Origin: Deinococcus actinosclerus
GTDB taxonomy: Bacteria > Deinococcota > Deinococci > Deinococcales > Deinococcaceae
DNA: 64,000 bases
NCBI RefSeq assembly: GCF_001507665.1
Contig: NZ_CP013910.1
Location: 2,107,501 to 2,171,500, forward strand
Direction of reading: 5' to 3'
The notes under the pieces were generated by a model. That model had not been told where the DNA came from, ran no database searches, and saw only the letters and a list, made by a program, of their open reading frames with translations. Shown one piece after another: positions 52,529-63,465 of this stretch. Numbering within the stretch: the first letter of the stretch is position 1; each line of letters begins with the position of its first letter. The translations under genes were made by a program, and so were the position numbers.

Positions 52529-53227
52529 CTACCCGGCGCGGACGGTGCGCTGCTCGATGCGCTTCTCGGGCGTGGCGTTGAGCACGACGCGCTGCACGAA
52601 GATGCCGGGGGTGTCCACGTCGTCCGGGTCGATCTGACCGATCTCGACGATCTCCTCGACCTCCGCGACCGTGACCCGGCCGCAGGTGGCGGCCATCGGG
52701 TTGAAGTTGCGGGCGGTCTTGCGGTACACGAGGTTCCCGGCGCGGTCGGCCTTCCAGGCCTTCACGAGCGCCACGTCGGCCACGATGCCGCGTTCCAGGA
52801 TGAACGTCTGGCCGCCAAAGTCCTTGTGTTCCTTGCCCTCGGCGACGGTGGTGCCCACGCCGGTCTTCGTGTAGAAGCCGGGGATGCCCGCCCCGCCGGC
52901 GCGCATGCGTTCGGCCAGCGTGCCCTGCGGCGTGAATTCCAGTTCGAGTTCCCCGGCGAGGTACTGGCGTTCGAATTCCTTGTTCTCGCCGACGTAGGAG
53001 CTGATCATCTTGCGGATCTGGCGGGTCTGGAGCAGCAGACCCAGGCCCCAGCCGTCCACGCCCGCGTTGTTGCTCACGGCGGTCAGGTTGGTGGCCCCGC
53101 TGTCGCGCAGGGCCAGGATGAGCTGTTCGGGAATGCCGCACAGGCCGAAGCCCCCCACGGCGATGGTCTGGCCGTCGGCCACGATGTCTGCAAGCGCCGC
53201 GTTGGCGTCGGGGTACACCTTGTTCAT
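52529..53227 (-). CDS. scoA: 3-oxoacid CoA-transferase subunit A
   Basis: A 232-residue subunit with [55 protein letters not shown] and [26 protein letters not shown] at 53238-53243 is a good -10, and a TetR-type palindrome lies just upstream. Ends 58 bp from nadE, which points toward it. Its partner scoB is five kilobases further on at 46822-47451. Confidence 0.94.
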   Translation of the reverse strand: MNKVYPDANAALADIVADGQTIAVGGFGLCGIPEQLILALRDSGATNLTAVSNNAGVDGWGLGLLLQTRQIRKMISSYVGENKEFERQYLAGELELEFTPQGTLAERMRAGGAGIPGFYTKTGVGTTVAEGKEHKDFGGQTFILERGIVADVALVKAWKADRAGNLVYRKTARNFNPMAATCGRVTVAEVEEIVEIGQIDPDDVDTPGIFVQRVVLNATPEKRIEQRTVRAG

Positions 53228-53246
53228 GTTGGCTCCAGTGTAGAAC

Positions 53247-53260
53247 GAACGGTCGTTAGG
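53247..53260 (-). promoter_or_regulatory. TetR-type operator at the scoA promoter
   Basis: CGAACGGTCGTTAG matches the same CNAACGNNCGTTNG pattern as the site at 44578-44595. It lies 3 bp upstream of the -10 box and runs into the end of the upstream hydrolase gene. Confidence 0.6.
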
Positions 53261-53987
53261 ACGCGGGGAGGGTGTCCAGGAATCCCTCCAGCAGCGCGCG
53301 GAAGGCCGCCGGGTCCTCCTGCGGGAAGCCGTGCCCGCGCCCGGGCAGGACGGTGGCGGCCGTGCCCAGCGCCGCCGCCTGCGCGCGCACGAGGCCAGGG
53401 GTGATCAGGGCGTCCAGTTCGCCCCCCAGCACCAGCGTCGGCAGCCCCGCCAGCCGCGCGGCGTCCACCTGCCACCCGGCCAGCGCGCGGGCGTTCCCGC
53501 TGTAGTGCGTGGCGGCCATGTTCGCCCCGTCGGTCAGCAGGTCCGCGAAGTTCGCCGGTCGACCGGAGGGAAACAGCGCGCCCAGGCTGGCCTCCAGCAG
53601 AGCGGGCGTGGTGCGCAGCAGCTCCAGCACCGGGTAGTGCTCCTCGGGCGTGACCAGCCCGCTCAGGGGTGCGCTGGCCGCCAGCACCAGCCCCGACAGG
53701 GCCTGCGGGTCACGCGCTGCGACATCCAGCGCCACCGCGCCGCCCAGCGAGTGGCCCAGCAGCGCGGGCCGCGTGACGCCCTGCGCGCGCAGCCACTCCT
53801 GCACCCAGTCCGCATACGCCCCGATGGAGACGGGACCCGAATGCGGCGTGCCCGCGAAACCCGGCAGGTCAGGGGCGAGCACCCGCCACCCGGCCGGCGG
53901 CGCGGCGAGCAGGTCCACCCACCAGCGGGACGAGGCGAAATTACCGTGCAGGGCCACCAGGGTGCGGGTCACGCCTTCATCAGACAT
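53256..53987 (-). CDS. Alpha/beta hydrolase
   Basis: A 243-residue cytoplasmic hydrolase. [14 protein letters not shown] holds the oxyanion hole, [15 protein letters not shown] the nucleophile Ser, [11 protein letters not shown] the Asp and [14 protein letters not shown] the His. It resembles BioH/MhpC-like carboxylesterases. It overlaps the MetX-like gene by 8 bp, so the two are coexpressed. Substrate unknown. Confidence 0.86.
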   Translation of the reverse strand: MSDEGVTRTLVALHGNFASSRWWVDLLAAPPAGWRVLAPDLPGFAGTPHSGPVSIGAYADWVQEWLRAQGVTRPALLGHSLGGAVALDVAARDPQALSGLVLAASAPLSGLVTPEEHYPVLELLRTTPALLEASLGALFPSGRPANFADLLTDGANMAATHYSGNARALAGWQVDAARLAGLPTLVLGGELDALITPGLVRAQAAALGTAATVLPGRGHGFPQEDPAAFRALLEGFLDTLPAS

Positions 53988-55062
53988 GGCGCACCTCCGC
54001 CGCGTCCAGTGCGGGCGGCAGCGGCGCCGTGTCCATCAGGTCCCGCAGGGCGTCCTCGAAGGCGGCAGTGTCGGTCAGGCCGCCCAGGTGCCCGCGCGGC
54101 GAGTCGAACTCCAGGTGGGTGTGCGCCACGCCCGCCGCCTGCGTCTGCGCGGCGAAATCGCGCATCTCGGCGGCCGGGAAGAACTGGTCGCCGCGCACGT
54201 TCACGCTCAGCAGCCGCGTGCCCTGTTCGCGCCAGCGGCGGCACAGGTCGTCCAGCGGGGCCACCTCCAGCAGATCGTGCGTCTGCACGGCCCGGCCGAT
54301 GTCCAGCACGTGGCTCAGGTCGGCGGTCGCGGTGCGCGTGCGCAGGTAGGCGTCCACGTCCGTGTCCCGGAACAGCAGGTCCACGCCGTCCGCGCCCAGC
54401 CCGAAGAAGGTGATCAGGCGCAGCGTCTCGCGCAGCGCCCCGTCCGGCTCGCCCTGCGCCGCCGCGTGCAGGAGCGGGCCGAACACGCCGCGCAGCACCG
54501 GCCCCGCGACCGGGCTGCTCACGACCGCCGCCACGCGCGGCGCCAGCGCCGGGGTGCGCGCCGCCCACTGTAGGGCCTGCATCCCACCGAAGCTGGGCCC
54601 CACCACCGCGTGCCAGTGCGGCGCCCCCAGAGAGCGCAGCAGCCCGCACTGCGCCCCGTGCAGGTCGGCCATCGTCCACGCTGGGAACCGCTCCCCCCAG
54701 GGCTGCCCGTCCGGGTGAGGGGTGGCCGGGCCGGTCGTGACCACCTCTGGGTCGCGCACCTGCACGTTCCCGGGCGTGTTCAGGCACGCCACGTAGAACC
54801 GGTCGGTGTCCAGCGCGCGGCCCGGGCCGATCAGGGCGTCCCACCAGCCGGGCGTCCCGTCGGGCTGCTCGCCAGCGGCGCGCATGGTGCCGGTGTAGTG
54901 ATGACAGACCAGCACGGCGTTGTCCCGCGCGGCGTTCAGTTCACCCCAGGCCCGGCCGCCCAGGCGCAGCGGCACCGTCTGGCCCGCCACGGTCAGGTCA
55001 CCTCTCAGTTCAAAGGCGCCAGGTGATTCTCCTGGCATCCACGTCCACGGACTGTCTCGCAT
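53980..55062 (-). CDS. MetX-like alpha/beta acyltransferase or hydrolase (second copy)
   Basis: A 360-residue relative of homoserine acyltransferase. The elbow is VVGPSFGGMQALQWA, with Ser kept but the usual SMGG changed to SFGG; the Asp is in VNVRGDQFFPAAEM and the His in SPRGHLGGLTD. VCHHYTGTMRAAG replaces the MetX HALTG segment, so homoserine is unlikely to be its substrate. TAGCCT at 55071-55076 is 8 nt before the ATG. It leads the operon with the hydrolase gene. Confidence 0.78.
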   Translation of the reverse strand: MRDSPWTWMPGESPGAFELRGDLTVAGQTVPLRLGGRAWGELNAARDNAVLVCHHYTGTMRAAGEQPDGTPGWWDALIGPGRALDTDRFYVACLNTPGNVQVRDPEVVTTGPATPHPDGQPWGERFPAWTMADLHGAQCGLLRSLGAPHWHAVVGPSFGGMQALQWAARTPALAPRVAAVVSSPVAGPVLRGVFGPLLHAAAQGEPDGALRETLRLITFFGLGADGVDLLFRDTDVDAYLRTRTATADLSHVLDIGRAVQTHDLLEVAPLDDLCRRWREQGTRLLSVNVRGDQFFPAAEMRDFAAQTQAAGVAHTHLEFDSPRGHLGGLTDTAAFEDALRDLMDTAPLPPALDAAEVRHV

Positions 55063-55165
55063 CGCGGTTCAGGCTAGGCGCGGGGCGTCACGGGGCGGTT
55101 ACACGCCCGGTCAGCGGCGGGTGTAACGCGCGTGTGACGGCCCGGCCCTACACTGCGCAGCGAAC

Positions 55166-56326
55166 ATGAAAACACTCCTGATGACGGGCGTTCTGCTCGC
55201 GCTGTCTGGCGCGGGCGCAGTGAAGGTCGGCGTGCTGCTTCCCCTGAGCGGGGCGGGCAGCGTGTCCGGCCAGGCCGCAAAAAACGGGTACCAGCTGGCG
55301 CTCGACGAGATCAACCGGGCGGGCGGCGTGCTCGGCAAGCCCCTGGAACTGGAATTCGCCGATGACGGCAGCGCGCCCGCCAAGGCCGTGCCGGAATTCG
55401 TGAAGCTCGTGACGGTCGAGAAGGTGGACTTCATGGCGGGCGGCGTGAGCAGCGCCACCAGCATCGCCATCAGCGGGCCCGCCAAGCAGTACAACACCTT
55501 CATGGCCTGGATCGGCGCGGCCGCCGTGCCCGTCGAGGACGCCTTCGCGGACCACCCGTACTTCTTCCACTACCACCCCTGGTCGTACTACAACTTCGAG
55601 GCGATCCTCGGGTACTTCAAGTACCTCAAGACGTACAAGAAGGCCAAGAACATCGCCATCGCGTACGAGGACGGCCCCTTCGGCAGCGCGGGCATCGACG
55701 CGACCGTGGACGCCTTCAAGAAGGCCGGGTTCAACGTCGTCATGACCGAGAAGTTCAAGACCGGCAGCGGCAACTTCGGCCCGCTGGTCAGCAAGGCCAA
55801 GGCCGCCAGGCCCGACATCCTGTACTGGGTCGGCTACGACACCGACGCCCTGCCCCTGGCGACCGAGATCAAGCAGCAGAACCTGCAGCTGGGCCTGCTG
55901 TACGGCACGCCCCCCAGCTGGCCCGTGGGCTTCGAGAAGAACAGCCTCGCGGACAACGTGGCGGGCCTGAGCCTGTGGCTGTCCACCAGCCCCAACAAGG
56001 ACAGCCGCACCTTCGTCGCCGCGTACAAGAAGAAGTACGGCACGGTCACCGACGAGTACTTCGCGCCGCTGGCGTACGTGAACCTCAAGACGCTGGCCGC
56101 CGCGATCAACCGCGCGGGCACGACCGACAAGGCCAAAGTCGCCGCCGAGATGGCCAGGACGAACGTGTCCACGCCGTTCGGGCAGCTGACCTTCAGCCCC
56201 AGCCTGAAAACGAAGTACCAGGGCTTCAAGGCCGGGAACTGGCTGCACTTCCAGTACCTCGGGGACGCGCGCGTGCCGGTCTTCCCGATCAAGTTCGCGC
56301 AGAAACCCATGGTGTACGGCAAGTAA
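55166..56326 (+). CDS. livK: Liv-type ABC transporter substrate-binding protein
   Basis: A 386-residue exported protein with a signal peptide (MKTLLMTGVLLALSGAGA) and a PBP1-type fold: VGVLLPLSGAGSVSGQAA, LALDEINRAGGVLGKPLELE, DFMAGGVSSATSIAISG. It has no lipobox. TACACT sits at 55150-55155, leaving a short leader. First gene of livKHMGF. The ligand is not visible from the sequence; branched-chain amino acids or amides are usual. Confidence 0.92.
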   Translation: MKTLLMTGVLLALSGAGAVKVGVLLPLSGAGSVSGQAAKNGYQLALDEINRAGGVLGKPLELEFADDGSAPAKAVPEFVKLVTVEKVDFMAGGVSSATSIAISGPAKQYNTFMAWIGAAAVPVEDAFADHPYFFHYHPWSYYNFEAILGYFKYLKTYKKAKNIAIAYEDGPFGSAGIDATVDAFKKAGFNVVMTEKFKTGSGNFGPLVSKAKAARPDILYWVGYDTDALPLATEIKQQNLQLGLLYGTPPSWPVGFEKNSLADNVAGLSLWLSTSPNKDSRTFVAAYKKKYGTVTDEYFAPLAYVNLKTLAAAINRAGTTDKAKVAAEMARTNVSTPFGQLTFSPSLKTKYQGFKAGNWLHFQYLGDARVPVFPIKFAQKPMVYGK

Positions 56327-56361
56327 CGAGGTCACTCGCCCGGACCGTCCGGGTTCTGAGC

Positions 56362-56394
56362 GGGGGTCGTCCTGTGTCGCCTTGGACGACCCCC
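56362..56394 (+). terminator. Hairpin between livK and livH
   Basis: GGGGGTCGTCC and GGACGACCCCC pair over 11 bp with an 11-nt loop and no T tract. Such hairpins often keep the binding protein more abundant than the membrane parts by stabilising mRNA or partly terminating. Confidence 0.65.
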
Positions 56395-56413
56395 GGTCTG
56401 TTGGAGGAACGAG

Positions 56414-58256
<1,843 letters not shown>

Positions 58257-58260
<4 letters not shown>

Positions 58261-59042
58261 CCGCTGCCACCACATCCGGGGGCGCCTTCTCCCCCACTCC
58301 GCAGGGCACCGAGGTGCTGCGTGCCGAGGGCCTCTCGAAGCGTTTCGGGGGTCTGAAGGCCGTGCAGGACGTGTCGTTCACGCACCATCAGGGTGAGATC
58401 CTGGCGGTGATCGGGCCGAACGGGGCGGGCAAGACGACGCTGCTGAACCTGCTGTCCGGCGTGTACCGCCCGTCGGCGGGACGGCTGCACCTGATGGGCC
58501 GCGACGTAACGGCACTGCCCATGGAGGCCCGCTGTCACGCCGGGCTGGGCCGCGCGTTCCAGATCGTGCGTCCCTTCCCGGAGATGACCGTGCACGAGAA
58601 CGTCACGGTGGGCGCGCTGTTCGGCAAGCCCGGTCAGCGCCTGCCGGAGGCGCGCGAGCGGGCCTGGGCGCTGCTGGAACGCACCGGGCTGGCCGCGCAC
58701 GCCGACAAGGCCGCGCATGAACTGACGCTGCTGCAGGACAAGCGGCTGGAGGTGGCGCGCGCCCTGGCGACCAACCCCAGCGTGCTGCTGCTGGACGAGG
58801 TGATGGCGGGCCTGCGTCCCGGCGAGGCGCAGGAGGCCGTGGCGCTCGTGCGCGGCGTGCGCGAGAGCGGCGTGAGCGTGCTGTTCATCGAGCACATCAT
58901 GCCGGTCGTGCGGGATCTGGCCGACCGGGTGGTCGTGATGGATCAGGGGCAGGTGCTCGCGCAGGGCACCTACCGCGAGGTGACGGCCGACCCGCGCGTG
59001 GTCAGCGCGTACCTGGGCACGGAAGAAGGATTACAGGCATGA
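58257..59042 (+). CDS. livG: Liv-type ABC transporter ATP-binding protein (LivG family)
   Basis: A 261-residue ATPase. Walker A is GPNGAGKTTLLNLLSG, then the family-specific HAGLGRAFQIVRPFPEMTVH, Walker B LLLDEVMAGLRPGEAQE and VLFIEHIMPVVRDLADRV. The start is GTG at 58257. It forms a heterodimer with LivF. Confidence 0.95.
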
Positions 59043-59797
59043 CCGACACACTGCATCGGACGACCCCCGCAGCGAATGACGTGGGGCAGGAATTGAGGAT
59101 CGAGGGTCTGGCCGCCGGGTACGGGAAGGTGCAGGTGCTGTGGGACGTCTCGCTGCACGCCGCGCCGGGCGAGTTCGTGGCGGTGATTGGCGCGAACGGG
59201 GCGGGCAAGACCACCACGCTGCGCGCCGTGAGTGGCGTCGTGAAACCCAGCGCGGGCCGCATCACGCTGGGCGGCGTGGACATCACGCGGGCCGAACCGA
59301 GCCGCGTGGTGGCGCTGGGCCTGGGGCACGTCCCGGAAGGCCGCGAGCTCTTCCCGCACATGACGGTCCGCGAGAACCTGGATCTGGGCGCGGCCATGAG
59401 CGCCGCCGCCCGCGCACGCGCCGCCGAGACGCTGGGCGAGGTGTACGCGCTGTTCCCCCGGTTGCAGGAACGCGCGGGGCAGCTGGCGGGCACGCTGTCG
59501 GGCGGGGAGCAGCAGATGGTCGCGGTGGGCCGCGCGCTGATGGCCCGCCCCAGCGTGCTGGTCGTGGACGAACCCAGCCTGGGCCTGTCGCCGCTGATGA
59601 CGCAGACGGTGTTCGAGGCGCTGAAGGCCGTGAACGCGCAGGGCGTGACGGTCGTGCTCGTCGAGCAGAACGTGAACCTCAGCCTGAAGCTGGCGCACCG
59701 GGCGTACGTGCTGGAGAACGGGCAGGTCGTGGGGGAGGGCACGGGCGCGGCGCTGCTGGCCGACCCGGCGGTGCGTGAGGCGTATCTGGCGCTGTGA
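59039..59797 (+). CDS. livF: Liv-type ABC transporter ATP-binding protein (LivF family)
   Basis: A 252-residue ATPase. Walker A GANGAGKTTTLRAVSG, then LGLGHVPEGRELFPHMTVRE, signature LSGGEQQMVAVGRALMARP, Walker B VLVVDEPSLGLSPLM and VVLVEQNVNLSLKLAHRAYV. Overlaps livG as ATGA and ends the operon before a strong terminator. Confidence 0.95.
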   Translation: MTDTLHRTTPAANDVGQELRIEGLAAGYGKVQVLWDVSLHAAPGEFVAVIGANGAGKTTTLRAVSGVVKPSAGRITLGGVDITRAEPSRVVALGLGHVPEGRELFPHMTVRENLDLGAAMSAAARARAAETLGEVYALFPRLQERAGQLAGTLSGGEQQMVAVGRALMARPSVLVVDEPSLGLSPLMTQTVFEALKAVNAQGVTVVLVEQNVNLSLKLAHRAYVLENGQVVGEGTGAALLADPAVREAYLAL

Positions 59798-59812
59798 GCG
59801 AACAGCAGGGGC

Positions 59813-59846
59813 GGGAGGGGACGATTACACGTCCCCTCCCCTTTTT
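59813..59846 (+). terminator. Strong Rho-independent terminator of livKHMGF
   Basis: GGGAGGGGACG and CGTCCCCTCCC form an 11-bp stem with an ATTACA loop, followed by CTTTTT. Confidence 0.95.
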
Positions 59847-59849
59847 CTG

Positions 59850-61076
59850 TTATTTCGGGAGGCCGCCGACGGTGGTCAGGGCCACGCCCTCCTGCCGGGC
59901 GTAGCGCAGGAAGTCCCGCAGCACATCGAGCATCTGCGGCGCGTTGTCGTGCAGCAGCACGATCCCGCCCGCATGCAGGTGGGCGCGGTAGCGGCGTTCC
60001 AGGACGGTGTCGCCGGGGTTCTGGAAGTCGCCGGGATCGTCCGTCCAGAACACGGTGGTCAGGCCCGCGTCGCGCGCCGCCTGGAGGGTCGCGGGCGTGT
60101 ACTCACCGCCGGGCGGGCGGAAGTAGCGCACGGGTTTGCCGGTCAGGTCGCGCAGCAGGGCGTCGGTGCTCTGGAGTTCGTCCTGCACGGCGGCCGGGCT
60201 CAGGGGTGGCAGGCGGACGTGGTGGTAGGTGTGGTTGCCGACCTCGTGGCCCTGGGCGGCCATGTCGCGCACGAAGTACGGGTACGCCTGGGCGTTGCGG
60301 CCGATCACGAAGAACGTGGCGTGCGCGCCGCTGCGGCGCAGCAGGTCCAGCAGCAGCGGTTCAAACAGCGGGTGGGGCGCGTCGTCGAAGGTCAGGGCGG
60401 CCAGATCCGTGGTGCCCCGGCGGGCGCGGTACAGCAGGCCGCCGTGTTCGCCACCGGCGACCTGGGCGGTGGTGTCGCGCAGCCGCGCGCGGTTCTGGGC
60501 GGTCAGGGGCGCGGCCGGGTCGGTGGTGAGGGTCGGGGTGGTCTCGCGCACGCGGTCGGCGGGGCGCGGGGCGACGGCGGCGGGGCCGGGGTTGACCCAG
60601 GCGCGCTCGTACGCGCCGTGTCCGGCGGCCCAGGTCTGGAAGTCGGTCAGGCGGGCGCGGGGCACGCTGGCGGTCAGCAGGGGCAGCGGCCCGCCGAAGC
60701 CGCCGTAGCTGCCCGCGTCGTACACGCTGACGTCCACCTCGGTCAGGTCGGGGCGGGCGGCGAACACGCGCTGCACGGCCGTTTCGGCCAGGGTGCGGGC
60801 CTGGGGGTGCTGCGCGGCGTTCAGGGTCAGGATGGCGTGCGCCACCGTGATGAACCCGTTGCTGAGCACGTTCACGGTATGCACGTACGGCAGGGCGGGC
60901 GTGAGGGTCAGGGTGGGCAGTTCCGGCGCGGCGCGCGTGCCGGGCGCGACCGGTTGAATCTGGCCCGGCAGCGCGGCCAGCACGAGTGCGTGCGTGGTGG
61001 CCGTGCTGGCCTGGGCGGCGAGGGTCAGCGTGGCCAGCAGGGCGAGCAGGGGACGGGCGGGGCGGGTGGGGTTCAA
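59850..61076 (-). CDS. Secreted polysaccharide deacetylase
   Basis: A 408-residue exported enzyme. The signal peptide ([17 protein letters not shown]) leads to an unrecognised N-terminal half (about residues 30-215), then a NodB domain: [14 protein letters not shown] with the catalytic Asp and metal Asp, [10 protein letters not shown] with metal His, [20 protein letters not shown] and [10 protein letters not shown]. It would remove acetyl groups from surface glycans. The TTG start at 61076 follows GGAG and overlaps the upstream stop as TTGA. Confidence 0.88.
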   Translation of the reverse strand: MNPTRPARPLLALLATLTLAAQASTATTHALVLAALPGQIQPVAPGTRAAPELPTLTLTPALPYVHTVNVLSNGFITVAHAILTLNAAQHPQARTLAETAVQRVFAARPDLTEVDVSVYDAGSYGGFGGPLPLLTASVPRARLTDFQTWAAGHGAYERAWVNPGPAAVAPRPADRVRETTPTLTTDPAAPLTAQNRARLRDTTAQVAGGEHGGLLYRARRGTTDLAALTFDDAPHPLFEPLLLDLLRRSGAHATFFVIGRNAQAYPYFVRDMAAQGHEVGNHTYHHVRLPPLSPAAVQDELQSTDALLRDLTGKPVRYFRPPGGEYTPATLQAARDAGLTTVFWTDDPGDFQNPGDTVLERRYRAHLHAGGIVLLHDNAPQMLDVLRDFLRYARQEGVALTTVGGLPK

Positions 61077-62154
61077 TGGGCACTCCGGGTCAGCAGGGCG
61101 AGGATCGGGGCGGGCAGGTCCAGGAAGCGGCCGGTCGTGTCGGCCCACTTCAGGTTGGCCTGCATCCCGGCGGGCGTGTGGCCCTGGGCGGCGTACAGGG
61201 TGGCGGCGGCGCGGTACTGGGTGCGGGCCGCTCCGGTTTGGCCTTCCTTGCGCAGGGTGGTGCCCAGCACGCTGGCGGCCAGGGCGTTGCGGGGTTCCTC
61301 GGTCAGGGCGCGGCGCAGCAGGGTCTCGCTGGTCTTCAGGCCCTGCGGGGTGCTGCGCCCGGTGCCGGTACCCAGCACCCCGCCCACGGTGCGTTCGGCC
61401 CGGTAGTAGTCGTACTGCGAGCGGAGGTACGCGAGGCTCAGGAATCCCAGGCCCGCGCCCGGTACGCGGCCCCCCCGTCTGCCCGGGCGTAGGCGGTCAT
61501 GCGGTCGCCCTGGAAGGTGGGGGTCACGAAGCGCCACGCGCCGTCCACGCGGGCCAGCAGGCCCTGGTGCCGCGCGAAGGGCGTGGGTTCGCTGGCGTCC
61601 ACCTGCACGTCCCCGCCGGGCAGGCGCAGCACGCTGGTCACGTGCCCGAGGTTGCTCTCCTGCCCGGTCTGGCTCTTCCAGACCATGACCAGTCCGGCGT
61701 CCAGGCCCGCGCGCTGGAGCAGGGCGGCGATGATGGTGCTCTGGAGCAGGCACTGCCGCTCGCCGTACAAGGCGGTGGCGGCGAACTCGTAGCCGCGCTC
61801 CAGGCTGAAGCGCGGGATGCTGGCCTTGACGTAGCGGTGCGCCCAGGCGGCGGTGTCCAGCGCCAGCTGGTCGTGCGCGGCGCCCCTCAGACCCTTCAGG
61901 TGGGCGCGGCGGGCGTCCAGCGCGGCGCCCAAGGTGGCCTGTCCCTCCAGCTTCACGCTCTGGCGGGCGTAGGCGGTCGTCAGCCAGTCCTCGAAGGTGC
62001 CCTTCAGCCCGGCGCGGGCGTACGAGTCGGCCGCCAGGGCGCGGAAGGCGGGGCCGCCCAGGTGCAGGTCGGCGGGCACTGTGGGGGGTGGGGCGGCGTG
62101 GGCCGGGGCAGCCAGCAGGGCGAGCAGGGTCAGGGATGTCAGGAGTCGGTTCAT
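61073..62154 (-). pseudogene. Secreted transglutaminase-like/TPR protein, frame broken at a G7 tract
   Basis: The ATG at 62154 begins with a signal peptide (MNRLLTSLTLLALLAAPAHA), then a papain-like core: Cys in GERQCLLQSTIIAALL, His in NLGHVTSVLRL and Asp in VQVDASEP. This frame stops at 61438. The -1 frame continues with [20 protein letters not shown] and a TPR-like part ([20 protein letters not shown]) to 61073, overlapping the deacetylase start. The break lies at G7 (61470-61476, C7 on the plus strand); an eighth G gives one 360-residue protein. A slippage switch, a mutation or a base-calling error are all possible. Confidence 0.78.
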
Positions 62155-62173
62155 GGGGACCTCGTGCGGGGGG

Positions 62174-63334
62174 TCAGAGTTTCAGGATGAGGTCGCGGCG
62201 GGCCATCCAGGCCAGGCCCAGCCAGACGGCGGCGACGTAGCCCAGGGTGTACGTCCAGCCGCCGCCGACCGCGCCGAGGTGCCGCTGCGCGAGGGTCAGC
62301 AGGGCCGCGCCCATGGGCTGCGCGCTCCCCGCCCAGGTCACGCGCCAGTCCTGCAGGATCCAGACCTTGATCAGGATGGGCAGCACGTACCCGGCCAGGG
62401 CGTTGCGGCCCGGGATGGTCAGCGGGGCCAGCAGCGCCGCGCCGCGCGGCACGCGGCCCGAGTCGGCGATCAGCCAGGTCAGCAGCAGGGCCAGGGTGCC
62501 CAGGCCCGCCGCGTACAGGATGTACGGGGGTGTCCAGAGGGTCTTGCTCAGCGGCAGGTGCCCGCTGGCCGCCCAGCCGAAGCCCGCGGCGCTCAGGATC
62601 AGGCCCAGGCCCAGCAGTTTGGCGGGCGCGCGCGGGTCGCGCACGGACAGGACGCGCGCGGCGACACTGCCCAGCAGCACGAGCGCGGTGGTGGGAATCA
62701 CGGAGAGCAGGCCGCGCAGGCCCAGCGGGTTCAGGACGGCGTCGTTCAGGGCCTGCACGGGGTTGCTGGTCTCACTGACCACCCCCACCCCGCCGGGGTG
62801 CGCGCCGAGTGTCAGGAACGCGGCGTACCCGGCGAGCAGCAGCGCCGCGATCAGCAGGCGGGTGCGGCTACGCAGGTCGCCGGGCAGCGCGGCGAACAGG
62901 GTGGCCAGCGCGATGAGTTGCAGCACCCCCAGCCCCAGCGTGAGGTGGTGGGTGGTGACGCTCGTCTCGAAGGCGCCCAGCAGGTACAGCAGCGCGGCGC
63001 GTTCCAGCAGGCGGCGGGTGCGGGCCGCGCCGGTCAGGCCCGCGCGGGTCATAGCGGCCTGCGAGAACGGCAGGGCCGCCCCGGCGCAGTAGAGAAACCA
63101 CGGGAAGACGAGGTCCGTGAGGGTCAGCCCGCCGAACGGCGCGTGCATGAGCTGCTCCGGCGTGGCGCTGCCCAGCGCGACGTTGTTCACGAGCAGCATG
63201 AGCAGCACGGTCGCGCCGCGGAAGGCGTCCAGTGCGGTCAGGCGGGGCCGCGCGGCGCGGGGTGGGGCGCCGCCCTGGAGGTCGGGGGTGGGATCGCTGT
63301 GGCCGGTGGTGGGGGGCGGGGCCGGGAGCGTCAT
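62174..63334 (-). CDS. Membrane acyltransferase of the HGSNAT/DUF5009 type
   Basis: A 386-residue protein with about ten hydrophobic segments. [21 protein letters not shown] and [20 protein letters not shown] match bacterial relatives of heparan-alpha-glucosaminide N-acetyltransferase (COG4299), which move acetyl groups across the membrane. TAGCGT at 63341-63346 lies 6 nt before the ATG. It leads an operon with the transglutaminase-like gene and the deacetylase, so surface glycan acetylation is its likely role. Confidence 0.83.
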   Translation of the reverse strand: MTLPAPPPTTGHSDPTPDLQGGAPPRAARPRLTALDAFRGATVLLMLLVNNVALGSATPEQLMHAPFGGLTLTDLVFPWFLYCAGAALPFSQAAMTRAGLTGAARTRRLLERAALLYLLGAFETSVTTHHLTLGLGVLQLIALATLFAALPGDLRSRTRLLIAALLLAGYAAFLTLGAHPGGVGVVSETSNPVQALNDAVLNPLGLRGLLSVIPTTALVLLGSVAARVLSVRDPRAPAKLLGLGLILSAAGFGWAASGHLPLSKTLWTPPYILYAAGLGTLALLLTWLIADSGRVPRGAALLAPLTIPGRNALAGYVLPILIKVWILQDWRVTWAGSAQPMGAALLTLAQRHLGAVGGGWTYTLGYVAAVWLGLAWMARRDLILKL

Positions 63335-63340
63335 GCGCGC

Positions 63341-63346
63341 ACGCTA
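63341..63346 (-). promoter_or_regulatory. -10 box of leaderless envelope operon
   Basis: TAGCGT on the minus strand, 6 nt before the ATG at 63334; divergent from the regulator gene at 63466. Confidence 0.5.
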
Positions 63347-63452
63347 GTCCTCTCATGAGCCGCGCAGGTGACTGAAATTTCCGGGTTGGGTGAGTCGTGT
63401 GAGCCACCCCCACAGGGCGCGCTGAACAGGCGTTCAGCACGGCGAAATACGC

Positions 63453-63458
63453 TAGATT
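63453..63458 (+). promoter_or_regulatory. -10 box of leaderless regulator transcript
   Basis: TAGATT ends 7 nt before the GTG at 63466, which decides the start of the partial gene. Confidence 0.55.
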
Positions 63459-63465
63459 TCCTCGC

